DNA of 18,346 nucleotides from the NCBI GenBank assembly GCA_016282415.1, contig JAEEKO010000040.1, forward strand, positions 1-18,346. Direction: 5' to 3'. This stretch comes from Caryophanales bacterium (lineage in GTDB: Bacteria > Bacillota_I > Bacilli_A > RF39 > UBA660). Within the stretch, counting starts at the first letter, position 1. Every line of letters starts with the position of its first letter. The translations under genes and the position numbers were made by a program. Positions 12,542 through 18,346 of the stretch are shown in pieces. A model generated the notes under the pieces. The model was not told the DNA's origin. It saw nothing but the letters and a program-made list of their open reading frames with translations, and made no database searches.

Positions 12542-13016
12542 GTTTTTTCTTATTATAAGCTAATTTTAATGGTTTACCATTTGTATTACCTAATAAAACA
12601 TCAACTACATCTTGAGAAAAATCATAATCAATTCCACGTTCTTGGTAATCGATACATGTATTTAATATTTTAGTAAAAGCAATATTCATTTCATCAGAAA
12701 ATTTTGTAACTCCTAACTCTTGAGCTTTTAATTTTTGAATACGAATAAACTTATCAAGGATTGTCTCATCTATATTACCCAATAAGATATCAACTACATC
12801 TTGAGAAAAATCATAATCAATTCCACGTTCTTGGTAATCGATACATGTATTTAATATTTTAGTAAAAGCAATATTCATTTCATCAGAAAATTTTGTAATT
12901 CCTAACTCTTGAGCTTTTAATTTTTGAATACTAATAAACTTATCAAGGATTGTCTCCTCACAATTATTGATTGAATCAGAATCACAATAATTTGGTTTGT
13001 AATAAATAGTTGTCAT
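12528..13016 (-). CDS. Unknown protein made of two near-identical 63-residue repeats
   Basis: I do not recognise this 162-residue protein. After a short leader with a CDSDSINNCEE segment, it has two copies of a 63-residue unit. Each copy starts ETILDKFI, continues IQKLKAQELG and TKFSDEMNIAFTKIL, and ends DFSQDVVD-LLGN. The copies differ at only a few residues (S/R, I/V, I/V). The unit looks mostly alpha-helical, with no signal peptide or membrane segment. The C-terminus is basic (KKKRPRK). AGGAGG lies 6 nt before the ATG and a strong extended -10 precedes it, so it is probably expressed. It sits between recA and rny, which in B. subtilis are separated by other genes. No function is proposed. 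Confidence 0.75.
   Translation of the reverse strand: MTTIYYKPNYCDSDSINNCEETILDKFISIQKLKAQELGITKFSDEMNIAFTKILNTCIDYQERGIDYDFSQDVVDILLGNIDETILDKFIRIQKLKAQELGVTKFSDEMNIAFTKILNTCIDYQERGIDYDFSQDVVDVLLGNTNGKPLKLAYNKKKRPRK
12586..12959. repeat. 189-bp in-frame tandem duplication
   Basis: 12601-12767 and 12790-12956 are identical except at two positions (12710/12899 and 12743/12932). Similarity extends a little on both sides with more changes. The period of 189 bp equals 63 codons, so the reading frame is kept. Both core differences alter the protein. Confidence 0.97.
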
Positions 13017-13055
13017 ATAAATCCTCCTGTTATTATCTATTTACGCACAAGTATT

Positions 13056-13083
13056 ATTATATCAAAATATAATGATTATGCAA
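13056..13083 (-). promoter_or_regulatory. Promoter of the duplicated-domain gene
   Basis: On the minus strand TTGCAT (13078-13083), a 16-nt spacer ending TGA, and TATAAT (13056-13061). This is an extended -10 with perfect hexamer. Confidence 0.65.
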
Positions 13084-13085
13084 GT

Positions 13086-13109
13086 AAAAAGCCCCAAGTT
13101 TTGAGGCTT
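13086..13109 (-). terminator. Terminator of recA
   Basis: On the minus strand a 7-bp stem (13103-13109 with 13089-13095, one GU) with a 7-nt loop is followed by TTTTTAC. It starts 3 nt past the recA stop. Confidence 0.85.
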
Positions 13110-13112
13110 ATT

Positions 13113-14138
13113 TTATTCAGTTTTTTTACTATCTTTTTTAGCAACTTTATTGATTCCAAAGTGGTCACGAATTTTAGCTTCTAAGTCAGCTTCTAATTCC
13201 GGATTTTCTTTTAAATAAATCTTAACATTTTCTTTTCCTTGACCAATCTTGTCACCGTTATACGAATACCAAGCTCCACTTTTTTCTAAAATACCAATTT
13301 CACTTGCTAAATCAACGATTTCACCCTCACGAGAAATTCCTTCACCATACATGATGTCAACACTAGCCGTTTTAAATGGTGGTGCAACTTTATTTTTAAC
13401 TACTTTAATAGTGGTCTTATTACCAATAATATTATCGCCTTGTTTAATAGCTTCACTTCTTCTAATATCAAGTCTTACTGATGAATAGAATTTTAAAGCA
13501 CGTCCACCAGTAGTTGTTTCTGGATTACCAAACATAACTCCAACTTTTTCACGTAATTGATTAATAAAGATTGCGGTTGTTTTAGTTTTGTTAATAGTAC
13601 CAGCAAGTTTTCTTAATGCTTGACTCATTAAACGAGCTTGAAGCCCAACATGACTGTCACCCATTTCGCCATCAATTTCGGCTTGAGGAACTAATGCAGC
13701 AACCGAGTCAATAACAATAATGCTAACGGCTTCACTGCGAACCAAAGCTTCACAAATTTCTAAAGCTTGTTCTCCGGTATCAGGTTGACTTAATAATAAT
13801 TCATTTAAGTTAACTCCTAAGTTTTTAGCATAAACTGGATCTAATGCATGTTCTGCGTCAATAAATGCCGCTCTGCCACCAGCTTTTTGGGCTTCAGCAA
13901 TTGCTTGTAATGCAAAAGTTGTTTTACCTGAAGATTCAGGTCCAAATATTTCAATAATTCTTCCTTTTGGATAACCACCAACACCTAATGCCACATCCAA
14001 TGTTAATGAACCGCTTGATGTAACTTCAACGTCATAATGGTGATCATCACCAAGACACATTACTGCTCCTTTACCAAATTGTTTTTCCATATCCTTAAGT
14101 ACTTCTTCAAGTACTGCGTCTTTTTTTAAATCTTTCAT
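13113..14138 (-). CDS. recA: Recombinase RecA
   Basis: This DNA strand-exchange protein is also the co-protease that triggers LexA self-cleavage. It is 341 residues, normal for the family. Features are GKGAVM near the N-terminus, Walker A GPESSGKTT (66-74), the catalytic-glutamate region AFIDAEHALDP, Walker B IIVIDSVAAL, the L1/L2 region MGDSHVGLQARLMSQALRKL and INQLREKVGVMFGNPETTTGG, and a charged C-terminal tail. The ATG at 14138 has AAGGAG (14145-14150) 6 nt upstream; the in-frame ATG at 14156 precedes that site and is unlikely. Two promoters and a LexA-like box upstream suggest SOS induction. The usual neighbour cinA is absent between pgsA and recA. Confidence 0.99.
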   Translation of the reverse strand: MKDLKKDAVLEEVLKDMEKQFGKGAVMCLGDDHHYDVEVTSSGSLTLDVALGVGGYPKGRIIEIFGPESSGKTTFALQAIAEAQKAGGRAAFIDAEHALDPVYAKNLGVNLNELLLSQPDTGEQALEICEALVRSEAVSIIVIDSVAALVPQAEIDGEMGDSHVGLQARLMSQALRKLAGTINKTKTTAIFINQLREKVGVMFGNPETTTGGRALKFYSSVRLDIRRSEAIKQGDNIIGNKTTIKVVKNKVAPPFKTASVDIMYGEGISREGEIVDLASEIGILEKSGAWYSYNGDKIGQGKENVKIYLKENPELEADLEAKIRDHFGINKVAKKDSKKTE

Positions 14139-14162
14139 GTTATTCTCCTTATTCATAATTTC

Positions 14163-14191
14163 ATTTTAAAATACTTTTTTTTGCTTGTCAA
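14163..14191 (-). promoter_or_regulatory. recA proximal promoter (P2)
   Basis: On the minus strand a perfect TTGACA (14186-14191), a 17-nt spacer and TAAAAT (14163-14168). Transcription would start near 14156. Confidence 0.75.
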
Positions 14192-14199
14192 TAAAAAAT

Positions 14200-14213
14200 T
14201 GAACATTTGTTTG
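14200..14213. promoter_or_regulatory. LexA-like SOS box upstream of recA
   Basis: tgaacatttgtttg matches about 12 of 14 positions of the Gram-positive LexA consensus CGAACRNRYGTTYG. It lies just upstream of the P2 -35 and downstream of the P1 start. Confidence 0.6.
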
Positions 14214-14234
14214 TAAAATCTGACTCCCACCTCT

Positions 14235-14263
14235 TTTATACCGCATAAATAGGGACTTGTCAA
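14235..14263 (-). promoter_or_regulatory. recA distal promoter (P1)
   Basis: On the minus strand a perfect TTGACA (14258-14263), a 17-nt spacer and TATAAA (14235-14240). Its transcript would cross the LexA-like box and P2. I see no ORF that it would serve other than recA. Confidence 0.65.
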
Positions 14264-14319
14264 ATCACATAAATGTTCAATTTTGTTTACAATTTTCAAA
14301 ATTTTTAAATGAATTTTTA

Positions 14320-14922
14320 TTATTTTTCTGTGAATAAATAATCTTTACAGTTCAAATAATATTGAATTCCAGAAATTACAGATAATAATGTAGCTACTAA
14401 TACTACCGCTTCATCAATACGAATACTACTACTAATTAGTTCAAATGGTAAATTATAGAACATTACTAATGTAATACCAATCATCATTACCATGGTTTTA
14501 GTCTTACCTGCAAATGACGCTCCAATAACTTTACCCTTCTTAGATGAAGCTGCTTTTAATGCATCAGTGAAAGTATCTCTCGTAATAACAATTACTGGAA
14601 CAATTACACTAATGAAACCATTACAAGCTAAAATAATTAATAAGCCATTAACTAAAATTTTATCCGCAATAGCATCCATTACTTTACCAAAATCCGTGAC
14701 TAATTTATATTTACGAGCATAATAACCATCAAAGAAATCACTTAACGAAGCAATTACAAATAGCACTCCACAAATAATGTATTTTAAATCAACGATAATT
14801 CTTCCTTTGATTACAAACTCCGGAAAATTAAAACCTACCTGATACCATGGAAATAACAATATAATTAAAATTAATATTGAAATAACAATTCTTGTCATTG
14901 TAATCTTATTTGGTAAATTCAT
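14320..14922 (-). CDS. pgsA: CDP-diacylglycerol-glycerol-3-phosphate 3-phosphatidyltransferase
   Basis: This integral membrane enzyme makes phosphatidylglycerophosphate, the committed step to phosphatidylglycerol and cardiolipin. The 200 residues match PgsA. The CDP-alcohol phosphatidyltransferase signature is complete: D62, D65-G66, A69-R70, then eight residues, G79, D83 and D87. There are about five hydrophobic segments, the first at residues 10-25. It starts 8 nt after the RodZ-like stop, with AGTAGGAAAA as a modest ribosome site, so the two are co-transcribed. The RodZ-like (ymfM)-pgsA-recA order is conserved in Bacilli. No convincing terminator follows it, so some read-through towards recA is possible. 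Confidence 0.97.
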   Translation of the reverse strand: MNLPNKITMTRIVISILILIILLFPWYQVGFNFPEFVIKGRIIVDLKYIICGVLFVIASLSDFFDGYYARKYKLVTDFGKVMDAIADKILVNGLLIILACNGFISVIVPVIVITRDTFTDALKAASSKKGKVIGASFAGKTKTMVMMIGITLVMFYNLPFELISSSIRIDEAVVLVATLLSVISGIQYYLNCKDYLFTEK

Positions 14923-14930
14923 AAATTTTC

Positions 14931-15407
14931 CTACTTTCCATATGCAATAATTTGCGTTTCATTTTGATTAAAGGTTAATTGTTTAACACTCCAGAAAATA
15001 ATAAACCCTAATAAAATAAATACCCATATATATATTATTATTAATAAACGATTTAAATTCTTATTATTTTTTTCTCGAGTATAAGGAGAAACAATTTTAA
15101 TTTCTCTAGTTTCTTCTATTTTCTTATCAATAACTTGTTTTTCAATTTCTTTTACCGGTATTTTTGAAGTAAATTCAAATACATAAGAATTAAACTTTTC
15201 TTCAATTATTTTAAGATCTAATCCTAAATACTTAGCATAACTTAAAACATATTCTTTTAATTCAAAAATATCTTTAAAAGCACCACTGTTACCTTCTTCA
15301 ATATTTTCTAAGATAACTTGTTTGATTTTTAAATCATTACTAGCTTCAATCAAGCTAACTCCCGACTCTTCACGGGTTTCTTTTAATAGAAGTCCAATCT
15401 GATCCAA
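14931..15407 (-). CDS. RodZ/YmfM-like membrane helix-turn-helix protein
   Basis: This 158-residue protein has an N-terminal XRE-type helix-turn-helix of the RodZ kind (about 1-70: IGLLLKETREESGVSLIEAS, then LENIEEGN and KEYVLSYAKYLGLD). A charged linker, one transmembrane helix (about 120-142) and a very short outer tail follow. RodZ links the actin-like MreB cytoskeleton to the cell wall machinery; YmfM is its Bacillus counterpart next to pgsA. The large outer beta domain of proteobacterial RodZ is missing. The start is TTG at 15407, fixed by AAGGAG 9 nt upstream. It follows rnpB closely and leads pgsA. No promoter is obvious, so it may depend on transcription through rnpB. Confidence 0.85.
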   Translation of the reverse strand: MDQIGLLLKETREESGVSLIEASNDLKIKQVILENIEEGNSGAFKDIFELKEYVLSYAKYLGLDLKIIEEKFNSYVFEFTSKIPVKEIEKQVIDKKIEETREIKIVSPYTREKNNKNLNRLLIIIYIWVFILLGFIIFWSVKQLTFNQNETQIIAYGK

Positions 15408-15441
15408 AAGACTTCACTCCTTTACATAATAGGTCAAAAAA

Positions 15442-15788
15442 AATAAATCAAATAAGCCATGTTCTGTACCTTAAAAAAGGCGGTAAACATTTATCTACTA
15501 TTACTAGTCCAACCGTTCATTAAAATTCTTACTAGGTTAGTTCCCCTACCATATTTTGGGTTTCTCACTCACGGGGTTTACCACGTTCCACCATTTTCGT
15601 TTCCAAAAATGCTCGTCTCTTTGGCACTTTTATATCTAATTTAACCATTTGAGGTTATTTCGAAGCCGTTAGATTACTCTACCTTAAGTTATTTTTTCCT
15701 TAAGCGTGAACACTACTAGCATTGCAGCTAGTGTGAGCATGGACTTTCCTCTACAAATCAAGTTTGCAGCGTTTACCTATGATTTATT
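15442..15788 (-). ncRNA. rnpB: RNase P RNA, Bacillus type (class B)
   Basis: This is the catalytic RNA that trims tRNA 5' leaders with the RnpA protein. On the minus strand it shows the universal blocks GAGGAAAGTCCATGCTC near the 5' end, AAAGTGCCA, GTGGAACG, GGTAAACCCC, GAGAAACCCAAA followed by TGGTAGGGGAAC, and ACAGAACATGGCTTA at the 3' end. The block order agrees with B. subtilis rnpB. Helix P1 is a perfect 9-bp pairing of 15780-15788 with 15442-15450. It is followed by a run of eight T that probably ends transcription. At about 347 nt it is shorter than the 401 nt of B. subtilis. The 5' strand of P1 contains the gpsB stop codon, so the two genes overlap by 5 nt. Confidence 0.98.
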
Positions 15789-16113
15789 CGTTTTTACCAA
15801 ATACTACTTTTTCAAGATTACTTAAACGTCTTAACATATCAACATTACTAATACCGCCATTACCATCTTTAGATTCACCAGCAGCTTCAAGTAACGTTTT
15901 TAAACGTCTTACTTCTTGTTTATATTGTAGTAATTCTTCATTTAGCATTTTTATTTCTTCTCTATCTTTTTTAAGAATGTTATTATAAACGCTATAATCA
16001 TGCATAATTAGATCTAAGAATTTATCTACCTCTTGTGGTCTATAACCTCTTGTATCTACTTTAAACTCTTTTTCATAAATATCTTCGATTGTTAGATTAA
16101 CATCATTATTCAT
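15784..16113 (-). CDS. gpsB: Cell division regulator GpsB (DivIVA family)
   Basis: GpsB is a small cytoplasmic coiled-coil protein that shuttles class A PBPs between the side wall and the septum. It has 109 residues (B. subtilis 98). The N-terminal DivIVA domain has DIYEKEFKVDTRGYRPQEVDKFLD, in which RGYR and DKFLD are family signatures. A coiled coil runs from about 45 to 75. The C-terminal MLRRLSNLEKVVFG matches the GpsB trimerisation end. A PBP1-type gene, its known partner, is divergently encoded nearby with recU, the same setting as in B. subtilis. The stop codon lies in the first helix of rnpB. GGGTGAT precedes the ATG. Confidence 0.96.
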   Translation of the reverse strand: MNNDVNLTIEDIYEKEFKVDTRGYRPQEVDKFLDLIMHDYSVYNNILKKDREEIKMLNEELLQYKQEVRRLKTLLEAAGESKDGNGGISNVDMLRRLSNLEKVVFGKNE

Positions 16114-16139
16114 CTATAATCACCCTTCTTATAGATACA

Positions 16140-16169
16140 ATTATATACTTTTCTCCTTTTGTTTGTCAA
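16140..16169 (-). promoter_or_regulatory. Promoter of gpsB
   Basis: On the minus strand a perfect TTGACA (16164-16169), an 18-nt spacer and a perfect TATAAT (16140-16145). The ATG is 26 nt past the -10. It lies inside the end of the possible 38-residue ORF. Confidence 0.8.
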
Positions 16170-16257
16170 GATAACTAAATACCTTTCGGCTATTTAATTT
16201 AAGGGCTGCATCGTCAATTTCTTGGATCATTAAATCAAATAAAATATTGATTTTCAT
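16141..16257 (-). CDS. Possible 38-residue ORF upstream of gpsB
   Basis: ATG at 16257 opens a 38-residue frame beginning MKINILFDLMIQEIDDAALK and ending KEKSI. It looks like an amphipathic helix, and I do not recognise it. Supporting it are AGGTGATGAG directly before the ATG and a TTTAAT -10 exactly 16 nt upstream, the same spacing as several real genes here. Against it, the gpsB promoter covers its last codons and the length is short. It may instead be a short leader gene or a remnant of the ypsA-like gene that precedes gpsB in Bacillus. Confidence 0.4.
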   Translation of the reverse strand: MKINILFDLMIQEIDDAALKLNSRKVFSYLDKQKEKSI

Positions 16258-16273
16258 CTCATCACCTAGCAAG

Positions 16274-16302
16274 ATTAAACAACTAAAAAAAAGTAAAAAC
16301 AA
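16274..16302 (-). promoter_or_regulatory. Candidate promoter of the 38-residue ORF
   Basis: On the minus strand TTGTTT (16297-16302), a 17-nt spacer and TTTAAT (16274-16279), followed by 16 nt to the ATG. Confidence 0.4.
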
Positions 16303-16382
16303 CCCATCTCCCTAAATATGCCAAAATATGTCAAGGTCATCTATTAATATATAAATAACTATATTTTATTAAAAAAATATTG

Positions 16383-16388
16383 TATAAT
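16383..16388 (+). promoter_or_regulatory. -10 element of the recU-pbp operon
   Basis: A perfect TATAAT with no clear -35, 16 nt before the TTG start. AGGTGAT lies in between. Confidence 0.55.
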
Positions 16389-16404
16389 TAATTAGGTGAT
16401 TATC

Positions 16405-16971
16405 TTGATAAACATAAATAACCTTAACAATTTAGTTTCGAATAAATCCCATGGTAATCGCGGTATGATTCTAGAAGATTTAATTAATGAAACTAATGAA
16501 TACTATTTAAAAAAAGATATCGCTTTAATATACAAAAAACCAACACCAATTGGTATTAGCAAAGTAAAATATGAAAATGGTAAAAAAGTTTTAGAAAAAG
16601 GTTACTTTAAAGAAAAGTCAACCCTAGACTACAACGGTTTATATGAGGGCTTTTATTTAGACTTTGAAGCTAAAGAAAGTTTAAGTAATACAGCTTTCCC
16701 ATTAAGTAACATTAAAACTCATCAAACCAATCATATTAGAAATGTTATTAAACATCATGGTATTAGTTTTTTAATCGTTAAAATTAATAAAGTCTTCTAT
16801 TATTTAGATGGCCATGATTATTTAGATTTCATTGATCATAATGATCGTAAATCAATACCAATTGAATACTTTAGCGAAAAAGGTTATAAACTTGAATTAA
16901 GTTATAATCCAAGTTTAGATTATTTAAAGATTGTTGATAAAATATATGGAATAAAGGATGGTTTGAAATGA
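16405..16971 (+). CDS. recU: Holliday junction resolvase RecU
   Basis: RecU cuts four-way DNA junctions in Firmicutes (the RuvC counterpart) and also modulates RecA. It is 188 residues from TTG 16405. The family blocks are HGNRGMILEDLINETNEYYL, IYKKPTPIGISKV, STLDYNGLYEGFYLDFEAKE and FPLSNIKTHQ. The PD-(D/E)XK catalytic residues are D75, D86, E88 and K90 in this numbering. The TTG is preferred over the in-frame GTG at 16396 because that GTG is part of the AGGTGAT ribosome site. Its TGA stop overlaps the next ATG (ATGA), coupling it to the penicillin-binding protein, as in B. subtilis recU-ponA. Confidence 0.97.
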   Translation: MININNLNNLVSNKSHGNRGMILEDLINETNEYYLKKDIALIYKKPTPIGISKVKYENGKKVLEKGYFKEKSTLDYNGLYEGFYLDFEAKESLSNTAFPLSNIKTHQTNHIRNVIKHHGISFLIVKINKVFYYLDGHDYLDFIDHNDRKSIPIEYFSEKGYKLELSYNPSLDYLKIVDKIYGIKDGLK

Positions 16972-18346
16972 AATTATTTAAAAAGAAAGAAAAAGTAGAA
17001 ACTCCTATTAATGAAGAAGTTGTAGAAACTAACAACGACGAAATTGTAGAAGATATTAAACCGGAAAAGAAACCTAATGAAAATACCTCTGCTTTTTATA
17101 CTAAAACAAATATGAAGAAAACAAACTTAAAAGCGAAACGTAAAAGAGTTTTAATCTTAAATATTGTTTTAAGTGCAATCATGGTAGCTGGTATTGGTTG
17201 CTTAGCAACCGTAATCGGTTTCATGTTATATATTATTATTTCGGCTCCAGATTTTAACACTAAATTATTATATGATAAAGAAGCTACGGTAATGTATGAT
17301 ATTAATGGTGCTGAATTTGCTCGTATTGGTGTTGAAAATCGTGAATTAGTTGAATATGAAGACTTACCACAAGTTTTAGTCGATGCTATTGTAGCAACCG
17401 AAGATTCGCGTTTCTTCCAACATGATGGATTTGATATAGCCCGTTTTACCAAAGCTGCTGTTGGTCAAGTATTAGGTCATCGTGATGCCGGTGGTGCATC
17501 AACATTAACAATGCAAATTATTAAAAACACTTTCACATCACGTGATGCAACCATAACTCGTAAGTTTACTGATATCTATATGGCTATCTTTAAACTAGAA
17601 CGTAAATATACTAAAGAAGATATTATTACCTTCTATGTTAACCAACCTTGGTTAGTTGAAGGATCTTGGGGAGTTGAACAAGCTTGTCAAACTTACTTTG
17701 GAAAGTCAGTTCGTGATTTAACCCTTACAGAAGCTGCATTGCTTGCTGGTATGTTCCAAGCTCCAGCATCATATGATCCATTCGTTTATCCAAAGAATGC
17801 TGAAGGAAGACGTAATACCGTATTAAACTTAATGTATCGTCATGGTTATATTACTGAAGATGAACGTGATATTGCTAAATCTATTCCAGTGGAATCATTA
17901 TTAACTGCGCGTAAAGAAAGTAAAAATAAATACCAAGACTTCATTGATACTGTTGTTGAAGATGTTATTGCTAAAACTGGTAATGACCCATATAACATTC
18001 CAATGGAAATTTATACAACAATGAATCCTGATGTTCAAGATGTTGTTTTAAAAGTTCAAGCTGGTGAAAGCGGTTATACTTTCGTCAACAATGTAGTTCA
18101 AATGGGTGTTGCTATTACTGATACTAAAAATGGTAGTGTTGTTGCAATTGGTGCTGGTCGAAACCGTGTTGGTGAACGTCAATTAAATCGTGCAACAATG
18201 ATCGAAAGACATCCAGGTTCTACTGCTAAACCAATCTTTGATTACGGACCATACATTGAATTTAATAATGGTTCTACCTACTCTCCATTCTTAGATGAAC
18301 CAATGAAATACTCAAATGGTACATCCCTTAAAAATGCTGATGCTAA
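16968..18346 (+). CDS. ponA: Class A penicillin-binding protein 1 (3' end outside window)
   Basis: This bifunctional peptidoglycan synthase has 459 codons visible. A charged cytoplasmic tail (1-60) is followed by a transmembrane helix (about 61-91). The glycosyltransferase domain has ATEDSRFFQHDGFD (catalytic E145), GASTLTMQIIKN and ERKYTKEDII. The segment after it reads VNQPWLVEGSWGVEQA, less like the usual YLN-x4-G form, so this part of the glycosyltransferase is divergent. LTEAALLAGMFQAPASYDP follows. The transpeptidase domain begins after about 380, with the acyl-enzyme serine in HPGSTAK (S418, K421). The frame continues past the window, so the SxN and KTG motifs are not seen. It overlaps recU by 4 nt and is opposite gpsB, its likely regulator. 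Confidence 0.95.
   Translation, partial: MKLFKKKEKVETPINEEVVETNNDEIVEDIKPEKKPNENTSAFYTKTNMKKTNLKAKRKRVLILNIVLSAIMVAGIGCLATVIGFMLYIIISAPDFNTKLLYDKEATVMYDINGAEFARIGVENRELVEYEDLPQVLVDAIVATEDSRFFQHDGFDIARFTKAAVGQVLGHRDAGGASTLTMQIIKNTFTSRDATITRKFTDIYMAIFKLERKYTKEDIITFYVNQPWLVEGSWGVEQACQTYFGKSVRDLTLTEAALLAGMFQAPASYDPFVYPKNAEGRRNTVLNLMYRHGYITEDERDIAKSIPVESLLTARKESKNKYQDFIDTVVEDVIAKTGNDPYNIPMEIYTTMNPDVQDVVLKVQAGESGYTFVNNVVQMGVAITDTKNGSVVAIGAGRNRVGERQLNRATMIERHPGSTAKPIFDYGPYIEFNNGSTYSPFLDEPMKYSNGTSLKNADA

Larger units (their letters stand above)
14195..14284. repeat. 14-bp perfect inverted repeat flanking recA P1
   Basis: aaaattgaacattt (14195-14208) is exactly the reverse complement of 14271-14284, 62 nt away. 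Each arm contains a GAACATTT half-site, and the left arm overlaps the LexA-like box. The P1 promoter lies between the arms. Confidence 0.85.

Noticed and set aside
12586..12959. CRISPR-like or satellite repeat
   Set aside because: There are only two copies, with no spacers, and the period is a multiple of three inside an ORF.
14320..14330. Terminator after pgsA
   Set aside because: The AT-rich sequence 14285-14320 gives only weak A/T pairing with no G-C stem, so I did not call one.
15784..15830. Dedicated rnpB promoter within the end of gpsB
   Set aside because: TTGAAA and TG-G-TAAAAA are present but 13 nt apart, not a functional spacing. Processing from a gpsB transcript is equally likely.
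15459..15988. Open frames on the plus strand (15459-15644 and 15764-15988)
   Set aside because: They run antisense to rnpB and gpsB, have no ribosome site, and their peptides follow the conserved RNA blocks. They are shadows of rnpB and gpsB.
16969..16971. Possible UGA-as-tryptophan code (mycoplasma type)
   Set aside because: TGA ends recU at the expected length and overlaps the next ATG. Tryptophan codons read as TGG.
17096..17452. 118-codon minus-strand frame
   Set aside because: It lies wholly inside the penicillin-binding protein gene, which has full family motifs on the other strand.

Overview
The window comes from a low-GC, cell-walled Firmicute using the standard genetic code. TGA is a true stop in recU and tryptophan is TGG. 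The gene content (RNase J, RNase Y, GpsB, RecU, class A PBP, YlxM, type B RNase P RNA) and the order recU-ponA divergent from gpsB-rnpB point to class Bacilli. The reduced spacing, the absence of cinA between pgsA and recA, and the free-standing pseudopilin-like secreted proteins suggest an uncultured gut lineage of the RF39/Erysipelotrichia type. That placement is inference. A CotD-like protein hints at a sporulating ancestry.

Layout, left to right. (1) 1-2410, minus strand: the 5' part of a DUF2779 nuclease-like gene, a mazEF toxin-antitoxin pair with a promoter overlapped by a palindrome, and a small CotD-like coat protein gene. (2) 2418-5596, minus strand: the SRP module pseudopilin-ftsY-ylxM, then ffh with its own promoter. 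(3) 5701-7368, plus strand: RNase J, convergent with a second, larger pseudopilin-like gene (7402-8604). (4) 8688-10451, minus strand: a HerA/DUF87 ATPase. (5) 10452-10871: a gap with no long ORF that holds what looks like a complete type I toxin-antitoxin locus. It has a 27-residue hydrophobic peptide on the plus strand, a convergent antisense RNA on the minus strand, two near-consensus promoters, and a 26-bp long-range pairing between the two ends of the toxin mRNA. (6) 10872-14138, minus strand: rny, an unknown gene made of a fresh 189-bp tandem duplication, and recA with two promoters and a LexA-like box. (7) 14320-16257, minus strand: pgsA, a RodZ-like gene, rnpB, gpsB and a possible 38-residue ORF. 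(8) 16405-end, plus strand: recU overlapping a class A penicillin-binding protein cut by the window edge.

Functional themes are membrane targeting (Ffh/FtsY/YlxM), RNA decay and processing (RNase J, RNase Y, RNase P), recombination (RecA, RecU, HerA) and envelope growth (PBP1, GpsB, RodZ-like, PgsA). Two toxin-antitoxin systems of different types sit among these housekeeping genes. Many genes share a compact start: an extended -10, then 16-17 nt containing an AGGTGAT-like ribosome-binding site, then the start codon, with little or no -35. All calls come from reading the sequence; no database search was run.
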